The notes beneath the pieces were generated by a model. The model did no database searches, had not been told where the DNA came from, and saw nothing but the letters and a program-made list of their open reading frames with translations. From Pogostemon cablin (Eukaryota; Streptophyta; Magnoliopsida; Lamiales; Lamiaceae): a stretch of 64,000 bases of DNA. The translations under genes were made by a program, and so were the position numbers. The stretch's first letter is position 1. Every line of letters starts with the position of its first letter. Below, one piece after another: positions 21,118-31,319 of the stretch. The DNA lies in NCBI GenBank assembly GCA_023678885.1, contig CM042983.1, positions 28,006,279 through 28,070,278 on the forward strand. The letters are read 5' to 3'.

Positions 21118-21654
21118 GTTACAGTGGCTACTGCCAAAACCAAAGAAGAGACAAAAATTGATGAACTTCAAAAGAAATTGGATTCAATGTCTCGAGAAAA
21201 CGAAGGATTGATTGAAACAATTACAAGATTGGAAGTCATTCTTACACGAAGAGACGCTGAAATTTCCAAACTTCATGAAAAAATTGCTGAATCAACCCTG
21301 GGTTTTAAGAAGTTCACTCAAGGTACCTCTGCTCTAAACGAGGCTCTTTCCATTGGAAAATCTGACAGGTATGGTCTTGGTTACTCTCCTCCTGAAGAAT
21401 CAACTTCAATGTGTTTTGAGAAACCCATCAATTATGTTAAACCTTCTTCATGTGTTTCAAAAGCTAACAAACCAGCCTCTAAAGACAAAAAGAAAAAGAA
21501 AAGGAAATTTGTGTGTTATTACTGTTTTGCTAAAGGCCATATCCGATCCTTTTGTCATAAACATAAAAAAGACAGTCTGCCAAACCAAGTGTCAGCCCCA
21601 ATGTCGCCACACTCACACCAGCACAAGACCAAAATAGCATGGGTACAAAAATAA
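21118..21654 (+). pseudogene. Copia gag, C-terminal part with zinc knuckle
   Basis: The frame reads a coiled-coil-like stretch (KIDELQKKLDSMSREN onward), then LNEALSIGKSDRYGLGY, a Lys-rich run, and the CCHC knuckle CYYCFAKGHIRSFC (C-x2-C-x4-H-x4-C). It directly abuts the Athila LTR, so gag is split between 5278-5640 and this segment. The frame ends at WVQK with TAA, where an intact element would read on towards protease. Confidence 0.85.
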
Positions 21655-22122
21655 AATATTAAGTGCAATCTTGCGTGCACTCCTTCAAAAGAATGTGCTC
21701 ATGGTTGTTGGTACTTTGATAGTGGGTCTTCTAAGCACATGACTGGTAGAGCTGAATATCTAACTAATTATAAAGTGTTTGATGGAGGGAAAGTCCTATT
21801 TGGAGGTGGTTTAAAAGGTAAAATCATAGGAAGAGGAACTCTTAATGTCTGTCATTTTTCAAAACTCACAAATGTCCTGCATGTTAATGGTTTACTTAAA
21901 AATTTGATAAACATAAGTCAACTTTGTGATGATAACATGCATGTTAAGTTTAATAAAAGTTCATGTCATGTGTTTGATGAGTTTAATTTTTGTGTCATGA
22001 TTGGGAGTAGGTCTTCTAATAATTGTTATCTTGTTGGTAAGAATACTGCACATGATATTGCTCAAGTTGATGCAGGTCTTCAAGTTTTTACGATCAGAAC
22101 AACAAGTCAGAAAAGAAGGTAG
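21655..22122 (+). pseudogene. Copia protease fragment
   Basis: The frame that opens before 21700 has CWYFDSGSSKHMTGRAEYL, the copia aspartic protease active site (D-S-G with following HMTG). Then VLHVNGLLKNLINISQLCDD, the conserved region between protease and integrase, is visible. The coding sequence stops near 22120. The integrase zinc finger, integrase core and RT that should follow are missing. Confidence 0.85.
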
Positions 22123-22488
22123 ATTACAGTGCCGCCCAAAATGCTGTCACACTGTGCAATCACACTTTGCTTAAAAATTCTACTTATGTACTGTTTCTCA
22201 CGACTCCCTTATCTTAAAAAATTGTTTGGTGATTTTGTGCTTGAATCTGATGTCTTAAGAGTTTTCTTTAATAACTCTTGTGCTTTTAACATTTTCAGAA
22301 ATTCAATTCAGCACCCACCCACTAAGCATGTCAATATTGGGCGTCATTTTTTGAGATACTTTATTGAGAAACAAATTGACAAGTTACAGTATTTACCTAT
22401 TGAGAAGAAAATTTCAGATCATCTTATAAAATCTCTTGACTTGGGGAGGTTTTCCAGCCTTGGAGAATCTTCTGGTTGCATTTTCTAA
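22123..22488 (+). pseudogene. Copia RNase H C-terminal remnant
   Basis: The frame 22129-22488 reads LRVFFNNSCAFNIFRNSIQH, PPTKHVNIGRHFLRYFIEKQ and LPIEKKISDHLIKSLD. This is the end of copia RNase H, whose usual wording is D/N-N-x-A-I-x-I-x-x-N and TKHIDIRxHFIR. The catalytic Asp in DN is replaced by Asn. It is joined to the protease remnant by a deletion that removed integrase and RT (about 3 kb in a normal copia). Confidence 0.85.
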
Positions 22489-23697
22489 ATTGAATGCATT
22501 AAGGTTATTTCGAGTGTGACAACACATGGAATAACCTCCATCGAATTTTTTTCTCTTCAGTCTTTAAGTTGTTTGATTATTCGTTTTGGTTTTTGCTAAT
22601 TTACATCTGGATGTTTTTGAGGTGCAATTCTGGACATATACAAATAAAAGCACAAGTTATTTAAAAAATCAAAGGTCTAAATACGCTGAGTAACTAGATG
22701 CACGGGGCTAACAACCACGATGCACGCTCTTCAAAAGGCTATTTAATTTTAAAAAAGGAAAAAGAACGATCCTTTAAACTTCTCACTGAATGACCAGGCA
22801 CACAGAGCTGACAACTACGATGTGTTCTTTTCAAAAGGTGAGTTGAATTTTTTGGTATCAAAAAGTGCAAACAAAAAAATGTGTGTGTGCCTGCATAAAA
22901 AATCAACCTCTCTTTGAATTTTCCAGATTTTTATTAGCATTTTCCTTAATGAATTTTTGAGTAATTTAAATTCTGATAGGAGTTAAATTCGATTTTGTAT
23001 TTATGCATATTGTTTCTTTTTGTTTTGCAACCTTTATTTCTCTCATGATCTGCAAGTTAATTTTCAAAGAGAATTTTCCTCTAATTGCGCTATTATATTT
23101 CTCTCAAAGTTCTCATTTAAATATTTGTCACTTGCTTGCTAGTTTCTATTGGTTTATAAATTCAAGTGTACACACTGTTCACTTTCTTTGGTATTAGATT
23201 CAAGCACATGTCATGAAACATCTTCATCCTTCTAGAACCCTCAAGCCAACCCATGACTTTCTTTTGAAAATCAGTCTCTCCTTAGTGTTATCTCTTGTGC
23301 TGTTGCTAGTGTTGCCTCCTCTCTACCCTCACTTACCCTGCATATTTTCTTAAGCCTTAAATGTCTTATATATCCACATCCACAATGGAAGAAAATTTTG
23401 ATGAAGGCACTGCTAATGAGGTGTTGTTACTGATGTCACAACCTTTAGTGAAACACTTGAATGCTGTTAGGTTTTGCAGGAAGAACCATTGCAGTTGCTA
23501 CTAAAGTGTTGTTACTGATGTCACAACCTTTGGTGCTACACTTGATGCTGTCAGTTTGTGAAAATTCATGTATGGGGGGAGCTACATGTTGATGATTTTA
23601 TGATTAATCATGATCTGATGTTATGGACTTATTATATTTTAATGATTGGTTTGAATTGCTTAAGTCTGCATCAGATTGTTGTGGCTGTGGATAGGTG
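22489..23697 (+). other. Copia 3' non-coding region with internal repeats
   Basis: There is about 1.2 kb between RNase H and the PPT. It contains a diverged direct repeat (GCTAACAACCACGATG at about 22707 and GCTGACAACTACGATG at about 22808, each followed by TTCAAAAGG). A second repeat of about 87-bp period starts GTGTTGTTACTGATGTCACA (about 23420 and 23507). A short ORF with a hydrophobic segment lies at 23213-23353. A region of this length is seen in SIRE-type copia elements. Confidence 0.5.
23213..23353 (+). CDS. Short ORF with one hydrophobic segment (46 aa, uncertain)
   Basis: It opens with ATG and a His/Pro/Lys-rich start, then has a run of about 20 Leu/Val/Ser residues (ISLSLVLSLVLLLVLPP) that would fit a membrane helix. 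It lies in the copia 3' region, where SIRE-type elements may carry an env-like ORF. It is far too short for that and may be chance; I report it as a possible remnant only. Confidence 0.2.
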   Translation: MKHLHPSRTLKPTHDFLLKISLSLVLSLVLLLVLPPLYPHLPCIFS

Positions 23698-23711
23698 AAA
23701 TTGGGGGAGAT

Positions 23712-24531
23712 TGTTAGTGTGACTGATAATGTTGCCACACTTGAAGTCACACCCTGAATTTCACCTCTCCATGCCACGTGTTCATTAATTGTATTGTGTT
23801 GTCTTGGCTATTATTTTGTTGATTTTTCAGACAACTAATAGAACGTGGGAGAAAGAGTTTCTGAATGTTTGAAGGAAGATCATGATAAATACATAAAGAG
23901 GGAGGTTATAAGTTTTCTATTTTCAAGGAATGGGTTAGATGGATGTTGCAGTTGAGATATTAGTGCTCAAGAAACTGATGAAGGCACGTTCATCACTGGT
24001 TTTTGAAGAAGGTAGATTTTGAACTAATATAAACACCCTTAGAGTCTTCATACCAGGTGTGCAGAAGATCAGATAAATATCTATACGTTAAAGGTGTTCT
24101 TTGTATGATGGTTTAAGTGTTAGCACACTTAGAGCCGCACTTGTCTATTCTCTTTTGAGCGTTGGAGAGATGCGAGGTTTCTTCTTATATGATAGAAGAC
24201 TGTAATTGTCTTTTTACAATCTTCGTTTTGAGAGTAATTTTGTGATTTCATATCACGTTTTTAGATTTTGTAATAGGTCTGCCTTTGCGAGTTAGATAGG
24301 ATATATTCTAGAGAGTTAGATTGTATCCTTGAAGACTTTTGTATTCACTATTTTTTCAAGTTAGTGAATGTTTTGCCATGAGGCCGCCACAAACATAAGT
24401 TTGTGGAAGAGTTATATCTGCTGTCTTATTTATTTTTCGCTGTTGTTTCTGTTCTGCATGTAGTGTTATTCGGAGTATCGCAGGAACGACACCTGTCTGA
24501 TATGCTGGTTTTTTACCCACGCACACTAACA
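23712..24531 (+). repeat. Copia 3' LTR, complete
   Basis: The 820-bp LTR starts TGTTAGTGTGACTGATAATG and ends ACGCACACTAACA, giving inverted termini TGTTAGTGTG/CACACTAACA. A PPT lies directly before it. Just after it GTATCATAGCC (24536-24546) resembles the initiator-Met primer site GTATCAGAGC, which normally follows a 5' LTR. Confidence 0.85.
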
Positions 24532-24644
24532 AGTAGTATCATAGCCGAAACTTGACTCTACTAAGTTCACGATCCTGCTGCCTGCATGCTGTTCTCATTA
24601 TAGAAAACTCAAGACGTTTGTTTTCTCTCATCCCATCTCATTCA
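24532..24644 (+). other. Primer-site-like sequence and leader after the 3' LTR
   Basis: AGTAGTATCATAGCCG directly downstream of the LTR resembles a degenerate tRNA-iMet primer-binding site. The following 90 bases would then be leader of another copia copy, cut off by the next element. Confidence 0.45.
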
Positions 24645-25443
24645 CATTGGTTCGAGGTCCAACCGGTTCAACCAGTCGGACCGGGAGGTTCAACCGAAAA
24701 AATTAAATTTATCTATTTTTAATTATTTTTTAAAATAATCATAAAAAAATATATATAATGAAACTAAACTAGAGTCCAAGCCCATTTTTAAAAAAATCAA
24801 AAAAAGAAAGTCAGTCCATTTCAAAGCCCATTAGGTTGATTAAAAAAATATATAATGGCTAAAGCCATCAACTGGGGCAGCAACGCCGTTTCTCTTCGTT
24901 CTGCAATTCTGTATATTCGTTTTACCTTTCTCTTTCTCTTCCACTCTCATTCCTCTGTATCTCCGTTCTTTCACTCTTTTTCATTCTTTCACTCGTCTCT
25001 CATTCTTCTCTGTTTTCTTACTTAAATAAACATTTCATAATACGCTCAATTTCGTCGGCTTCATACTGCACTGGGAATCTAACTCATGGAGGGGTGGCTT
25101 GGCATTTCAAAAGGTTTTCCGATCAATTTGATCGGAGCAATTTATTGTAGATAGGTTCTCATTCAACTTTTGAAATAAAGTTTTTTCAATGTATTTCTGT
25201 AGATCTGTGTATTTCTAAATATTTCAATCAATTTAGTGAAGTAGAATACAGAATATGAATGGATGCAATGCAATTTTAAAATAAAATCGGTGATTTTCCG
25301 GTTATAATGGGTTTATCGATTCTAGCCGACTCTTCCCGGTTCAATCATGAAAATAGTTATTAGGTAGTTCCGGATCGGTTCCAGGACCGGTTCCCGGTGT
25401 AACCGCTTGAATCGGCCGGTCCGGTCTGATTTTCGAATCACTG
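24645..25443. mobile_element. Non-autonomous DNA element with GGTTCAACCGG-rich ends
   Basis: The left end reads CATTGGTTCGAGGTCCAACC, then repeated CCGGTTCAACC and CGGACCGG words. The right end carries the complementary words (ACCGGTTCCCGGTGTAACCG, then TTCGAATCACTG). The termini CAxTGxTTCGA are inverted. I found no 8-bp duplication, so hAT membership is only likely. The centre (about 24855-25135) is less AT-rich, CT-rich and begins ATGGCTAAAGCC; it may be a captured 5' gene fragment. Confidence 0.5.
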
Positions 25444-25603
25444 GTATAAAATAATGATATGTGTGTGAAAAATTAGTGACAAATTTGAAATTAAAGTAAC
25501 TTATAAGGTTGTTAGATAAAGTGATGTTTCCTTTTTTGGGTGTGAAATGTTTTGTGGGACAAACAAATGAGGAAAGTATGAAAAGTTTTATAGGACGGGG
25601 GAG
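25444..25603. mobile_element. Truncated Stowaway-type MITE
   Basis: The right end TATAGGACGGGGGAG followed by TA at 25604-25605 is a Stowaway terminus. The interior (GTGACAAATTTGAAATTAAA, GTGATGTTTCCTTTTT) matches the element at 41355-41622. The left terminus is missing. Confidence 0.5.
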
Positions 25604-25605
25604 TA

Positions 25606-26100
25606 CTATTACTTTTTGATCAACTTTATTAAATTTTTAAGAATATTGTAGTATCTTTAGGTAATTAAAAAAAGTGTAAAGTATTCCATGTTATTTGTAT
25701 TAAGTGAGAGTTGTATTTTTGATATTAAGATAACTTTTGAGGTTAATGATTGATGTGATTTTTTTTTTTTGAGTAGTGAAGATAAGTATGAGATGAAGAT
25801 ATATATATTTTTTAATTTTAATTACTAAAATAATAAAAATTAATTTTTAATTAAAGGCATGATGCAAAATAAGATGAGTCGTTGTTGGCATGTTGCATAC
25901 TTGCAGTGATTGAAGGGCACCCAAATTTGGGACCCATATTCATATCAAAGGTGTTAATGAGGTAGGAATGATTTTACAAGAGAAATGAAGACTCGCCATA
26001 GAAACGTGATTCACAGTCCAGCCGCAAATTTAATAGTTTCACTAATTTAATCCCACTCGATTCAACCATGACGTCATCCAACAATGACGTCATTTAATAG
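25606..26100. other. Unassigned, with a pair of TGACGTCA palindromes
   Basis: No coding sequence is supported. Two TGACGTCA octamers, the core of bZIP/CRE-type binding sites, lie at 26069-26076 and 26085-26092. A related pair is found at 31285-31318. Whether they act as promoter elements here cannot be told. Confidence 0.35.
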
Positions 26101-26159
26101 TTCCTGTGTATGGATATTTATTTGTATCATAAGATTTAGCTAGTTTTTAAAATGGTTTA

Positions 26160-26670
26160 TTACTCTTAAATACAGAGTTTTAAGCATATTTACTATTAGA
26201 TACATGAAATTTAAATAATTACTCTCACATACAAAATATTAAAGTAAAATACCAAATATAACCTTATACTACTTCATATACTTTTAAACCAACAACCTTA
26301 CCCCTCACCCACCAACCGGCGTTGACCGATTGTTGACCGGCATTGACCGATAGTTGACCGGCCGTTAGCCGACATTTACCGGCCGTTGACCAGCGTTGGC
26401 CGACGTTGACCGGCCGTTGACCGCCGCTAGCCACCGGCGCCTACTGCCGGAATTTAAAATGTGCAAACAAAATGTGTAAAAATAAAATTGTGCAGAACAG
26501 TGCAGAAACAAAATGTGCAGAATCAAATTGTGCAGAACAATTGTGTAAATACATAGGAGTATTTATGGTATCACAACCATAATTGTGTAGTTATAAATAA
26601 TAGTGCTTTGAGTCATGTAGTTTATAGCAATTATGCATTTTTTTGTGTACCTCCTAGTAAGTGACCCTTT
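26160..26670 (-). repeat. Dispersed repeat with GC-rich core, copy 1
   Basis: Read on the minus strand, it has TGTGCAG-type short repeats, then a GC-rich core, then GGTGGGTGAGGGG and GTTTAAAAGTATATG. The copy at 39150-39545 matches it in the opposite orientation. The core at 26316-26446 is a minisatellite of about 11-bp units around GTTGACCGGC. No ORF or target duplication identified. Confidence 0.55.
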
Positions 26671-26895
26671 TTAGAATTATATGGCACTATCTGTTTTGGG
26701 TTTTTATTTATTTTTAAATTTTCATATTCATATTTTAAAAATCATTTATATACTATATACACCTTCCTATCTTAATCACCTTTAATGCATGCAATTTTTC
26801 TGTATTATCAGAACCTAATTTTTTTTTCCTCTTACCTATTTTCATTTTGTATTGGCTGAGGTCGTTTCTAAAATTTTTTAATGCTTTAGTAATTA

Positions 26896-27158
26896 CTCCC
26901 TCCGTCCTATAAATAAATTCACAATTTCTATTTTTGTCCGTCCCATAAATAAGTTCACACCATCAAATAAGGAAATACACACAAATTAATAACCACACAA
27001 CACACTTTAATTTCAAAATTGCCACCCCCTTTACAACTCACATAACTTACTTTATAATTTATTTATTACCTAAAAATATCAAACTACCCCCAAAAAGTAA
27101 ATTTTTGTTAAACTCCGTATCTACAGTAACTGTGAACTTCTTTATGGGACGGAGGGAG
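26896..27158. mobile_element. Complete Stowaway MITE (263 bp)
   Basis: The termini CTCCCTCCGTCCTATAAATA and TTTATGGGACGGAGGGAG are inverted and lie between TA dinucleotides (26894-26895, 27159-27160). This copy serves as reference for the broken ones at 500-742, 32036-32302 and 39906-40179. Confidence 0.85.
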
Positions 27159-27169
27159 TAGTTATCATT

Positions 27170-27345
27170 TTTTATTAAAAAATATTATCATTTATTATTT
27201 ATACTATAAATTGTTCATGAAATAGTTCAAAACATCATTATCACTTTTCATTAATTGATTATCACTTTGCATTAAAAATATTATAAATTTTTATCTGTCT
27301 CATAAAAATCACTCTGTGAGACAGTCTCATACAAATCTTTGTCTT
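27170..27345. repeat. MITE-like repeat with GTGAGACAGTCTCA terminus
   Basis: Repeated TTATCA and CATTAA words end in CACTCTGTGAGACAGTCTCA and then ACAAATCTTTG. It is a relative, in reverse orientation, of the segment at 1535-1690. Confidence 0.4.
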
Positions 27346-28490
27346 TTTCATGTTATTTGATACACTCTTTCACATATTTCTCTCTACTCTTAAATGATGA
27401 TTTGATATAAATTTAAAATTATCATACTAAAACCAATAACAAATATAAATTATCATTATTCATGATTTTCAAACTTAATATAAACCTCAAACAATATGGG
27501 GATATTTGTTATAGGGTTTAAAACCAATGTTTTGGTTTTTACAACCACACCTAAATTTTAGGAAAATTTGGAAAAATATCCCTCTTCATACTTTGTTTTG
27601 ATCATTTTCACCCATATAAAATTTTTGAAAGAATGTCACTTTTGAAAATTTAAGATACAATTATTTTTTTCTCTAAATCTGAGTAAAAAACGACCTTATA
27701 TGCGACTATTTATGCAATCAAACATTCGACTAGGTGTAGTTGCACAAATAATTACATGTAGAGTTGCGTGTGTGATTTTAAAAGTAATTGCACATGAAGT
27801 TGCATATAATAGTAGAGCATAGTTGCTTAGTTGGTCGCACTATTTGTGTAACTTAAGTGGGAGGGTAATTGTGTATTAAAATTTTCAAAGTGCCATTCTT
27901 AAATAAGAAATTTATCGTGGATGTCAATTTTTAAAAATAGTGTCCTTATTAAATTGGGCTTTCTTCCAAATTTCCCTAAATTTTATATATTACCCTTTAT
28001 TTGTGAGTTCGTGTGAATCGGTTCACATGAATCATGTTATTGCAAAATTACTCTTTAATAAATAAAATGTTAATCTTTGAAGAGTATATTTTTATTTAAA
28101 AAAGTAATAATTCATCTTTCTAAAGAGTAATTATTCATGTATTAAAGTGTAATCGATAAATTAAGGTTTATAATAATTTAAAGAATAATTTTTTTATTTA
28201 AAAGAGTAATAGTAATTTATATTTTTAAAGAGTAATTTTTCATGTACCAAATACTAATATTTGAAAATAGGGTTTACATATGAATTAGATTCACACAAGT
28301 GTTTGTCCACTATTATTTATATCTACAAACTCTCTCCTCAATCAACACTCTTGCGTGTATCAAAACACCATCACATTTGACATAAATTAAATTGTAACGT
28401 CACTCAATCAAAACCCAAAACATAAATTAATACCCTTTAGGGATCGTTTTTAACTTTTATGTGCCGGGTACAATAAGTTACTGTATTTAC
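27346..28490. other. Unassigned AT-rich DNA
   Basis: No gene is supported. Between 28060 and 28250 several imperfect copies of AAAGAGTAAT(A/T)ATTCATGTA occur. Confidence 0.3.
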
Positions 28491-28492
28491 TA

Positions 28493-28774
28493 CCTCCATA
28501 CCACACCACCCTTCACACTTTATATATTAGTTCGTGCCATGCTATCATTTACACTCCATAAATGGAAATATCATTTTATCTAACAACCTAAAAAATAATT
28601 CTAATTTCAAATTTATCACTATTTTTTCAAACACATACCATTACTTTATATTTCCTTTATTATCTAAAAATACTACAATACCCTCCAAAATTAACAAATT
28701 TGATTTAAAAGAATAATATTTTTTAAACAACGTGGTGCTATATAAATAGGAAGGGTGGTCTGAAATGATGGAAG
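28493..28774. mobile_element. Stowaway-type MITE
   Basis: Inverted termini CCTCCATACCACACCACCCTT and GGGTGGTCTGAAATGATGGA lie between TA dinucleotides. The interior TTATTATCTAAAAATACTAC is shared with the truncated copy at 500-686. The frame 28534-28716 lies wholly within it and is not a gene. Confidence 0.65.
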
Positions 28775-29933
28775 TACTTTTTATAATGAATAGTTGTTAT
28801 TAACGTTTATACTCATCTGAACAAATAGAGTATTATTTTTCTGCAGTAATGGAAAAGTTTATACAGAATAATATATAATCTTGTGTACGATTTCTTGCAT
28901 GTAAGTATTTATGTTTAAAAAGTAATACTTATCCACTAGTTTGCGTGAAAATATCTTTATTGAAGATTTGATATATTAAATTTTCATGAAAGAATCTTTA
29001 TTGAAGATTTGGTATACTGAACTTGGGTTTGATTTTCATTTTTCAGGTACATATTTACTTCTAAAATTGACTTGTGTTAAAAGTACATGTATCTAACTCG
29101 ATGGTTTTAATATCGTGGTATCTAGCTCGATGGTTTTATTATCGTGAGATCGATTCAATTTTTAATGAAAAGATAATGTTTTTCAAATACCATTCTTTTA
29201 TGATATGGGCATATGTGAAATGTATGATATAGTGATAAATTTGAGATGGATATATGTGAAATGTATGATGTATAGATCAATTATTAAAATATATATTTAT
29301 TTTTAAGTAAAGTATGTAGTTATGGGGAGTTAAAATATATTTGTAGTTAATCATATTGTAATTATACGTTAATGCATCATTCATCATATTTTAAAAGGCT
29401 AATATTACTGTGCACCCCACGATACGGTGCATCCACTTACAGAAATGTATACAATTATGAACAAAAACATATACAATTATGAACAAAAATGTACACTTTG
29501 TTAGTGAATTTTTTGTTAGTTTTTTAATGAAAATTTGAGTGTAAAAAATATACAATTATTAAAAAACATGTATACATGACTACTAATAGTTTATTAATTT
29601 TTCAGGTCCTGCATTGATAAAGTTCCAAAAAAGTTTATGCTAATTGAATCAATTAGAGTAGGAGCTTTATTCTGGATCATTCACAATATTTGAATATTTA
29701 AAAGGAATAGGAGCTTTATTCAATTTTTTCTAAAAAAATTGATTCAATTTCCATGGAACAATCCGAGTAGAAAATTGATTCAATCGGGTCAAGTCTTTGT
29801 CAATTCCAATCACAAGGAAATTCGTTTAAATTTTATTTTGATGGAGCGATTAAGTTATATCAAAATGTAATTATATTAAAAATTAATGATCTCGCATGGC
29901 ATGCGTTTTATACTTAATACAACTTATAAAATA
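28775..29933. repeat. Unassigned region with short local duplications
   Basis: Small tandem duplications are visible: ATCTTTATTGAAGATTTG at about 28958 and 28996; GTATCTA(A/G)CTCGATGG at about 29089 and 29119; CATATGTGAAATGTATGAT-like at about 29210 and 29251; ATACAATTATGAACAAAAA at about 29448 and 29471. No coding sequence. Confidence 0.4.
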
Positions 29934-30136
29934 CTTTCTCCGTCCGCTTCTAAAGTGTCCATTTTATTATTTTTGTGTCCGGTTTAAAGGTATCAATTTC
30001 CTTTATTTAGTAAAAAAGTACACAGTATGACCCACAACTTTCCTCTAATACAGCTACATACTTTACATATAATAATAATACTCCTTAATTCACGTATAAA
30101 AAAGTAAATTGACACCTTAGAACCGGATGTAGGGAG
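29934..30136. mobile_element. Stowaway-type MITE
   Basis: Termini CTTTCTCCGTCCGCTTCTAA and TTAGAACCGGATGTAGGGAG are inverted and flanked by TA. The interior is non-coding. Confidence 0.7.
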
Positions 30137-30147
30137 TATAAACATGG

Positions 30148-30785
30148 CTCCTAGGGCATAGCTGGAAAGACTTTTCAATTGAGTTGATGGTTGTAATGTG
30201 GGAGTTCGAATCCCACATTTGGCATGAATTTGACTCATTATCAGCGCAATCAAACAGTAAGATCTCTCTATAAGGCACTTGAAAAACATTTTACAATTTA
30301 TCTTCTTCATCAATCCCTAGAGTAGGGGCATGAAAGCATGAATTTGGCTCACTTAAGGCACATCTGCGATTTACCTCATCCACAAATGCCAAGAGCAGGG
30401 GCATGTGGACATGAATTTTGCCGCTTGCAAATACAGTTAAACGGTATGACTAAGATCTCTCTTCTCTATGAGCCTACTTTGAGACACGTTTCCACCAATC
30501 CAAAGAGTTTCCATCAATCCCAAGACGAGAGGCATGGGGGCATGGATTTGGTCTCTCTCCATAATTCACTCTAAGTCATATCTGCAGTTTACCTCATTTA
30601 TCGATCTCAAGAGTATATACATGAATTTGGTCTCTTGCAAGCGCATTTAAAATAAGACTAAATTCTCTCCTCTCTAAAAGCCACTTGAGACACTCTTTCA
30701 CCATAACCAAGAGCAAGGGTATGTGTTTGATCCCTTACAAACGCATCTAACTCCTCCACAAATCCCAAGAACAAGAACAGTTAAA
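30148..30785 (+). repeat. tRNA-derived SINE-like head and degenerate tandem array
   Basis: The first 70 bases resemble a tRNA-derived SINE head: an A-box-like CATAGCTGGAAAGAC and a B box GTTCGAATCC (30204-30213). Downstream, blocks starting CATGAATTTG and including AAGATCTCTCT and CCAAGAGCAGGGGCATG recur about three to four times with spacing near 190 bases and much divergence. This looks like a decayed tandem of one short element. Frames 29993-30313 and 30338-30574 cross the repeats and are not supported as genes. Confidence 0.45.
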
Positions 30786-30790
30786 CAATA

Positions 30791-31048
30791 CTCCCTCCGT
30801 CTCCTGTTAAAATTTATGTTTTCTATTTTGATTCGTCCCAAATTAAGGTGTACATTTCTTTTTTTATTAGGCGGGACCCACACAAAATAATTAATTATTC
30901 AATATAGGGCTCACACATAATACAAATACAATTTCCAACAACACATTAAATATTATATTTTTCAATCCACTATCTATTAAAATACAGTATCATATATCTT
31001 AATCTACATACAAAAGACAAACATAAACATTAACGCCAGACAGAGAGA
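30791..31048. mobile_element. Stowaway MITE (reference copy for the nest at 787-1520)
   Basis: It runs from CTCCCTCCGTCTCCTGTTAA to CGCCAGACAGAGAG, preceded by TA. Uninterrupted, it shows the order of parts that is split in the nested elements. Confidence 0.75.
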
Positions 31049-31133
31049 ATAAGTCTTAAGCTACTTTAAGTTAAATCATGCAATTTATTTTCTCCGCTAA
31101 TTTTAAAAGTAGGGGCAGTTGGGAATGTACACC

Positions 31134-31170
<37 letters not shown>

Positions 31171-31284
31171 AAAATAAGCATGGAATATTTATTTAAATTT
31201 ACTTATAACTTATCAAATGAAATAGCCACACTAATCGAGAATAGAATCCCATTCAGATCCCACTCGACGGATATCACTGGACCG

Positions 31285-31318
31285 TGACGTCGTCATTGCC
31301 ACATACATAATGACGTCA
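31285..31318. promoter_or_regulatory. Paired TGACGTC(A/G) motifs
   Basis: TGACGTCG at 31285 and TGACGTCA at 31311 lie in a context (TCCCACTCGA upstream, AATGACGTCAT) also seen at 26050-26095. They are candidate bZIP sites or part of a dispersed repeat; no gene lies next to them. Confidence 0.25.
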
Positions 31319-31319
31319 T

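Larger units (their letters stand above)
4545..24531 (+). mobile_element. Degenerate Ty1/copia retrotransposon hosting nested insertions
   Basis: Two homologous LTRs, 4545-5277 (3' end deleted) and 23712-24531 (complete, TGTTAGTGTG to CACACTAACA), bracket copia gag, protease and RNase H remnants in the right order and orientation. A polypurine tract (AAATTGGGGGAGA, 23698-23710) sits directly before the 3' LTR. Primer-site region, integrase and reverse transcriptase are missing. An Athila element was inserted into gag and itself received two insertions. The long non-coding 3' region and the gag type suggest the SIRE/Maximus group, but I am not sure. The flanks do not show matching 5-bp duplications. 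Confidence 0.8.

Noticed and set aside
30204..30213. Possible tRNA gene at 30148-30220 from a perfect B box
   Set aside because: No acceptor stem closes and the A-box region has irregular spacing; a SINE head is the better reading.
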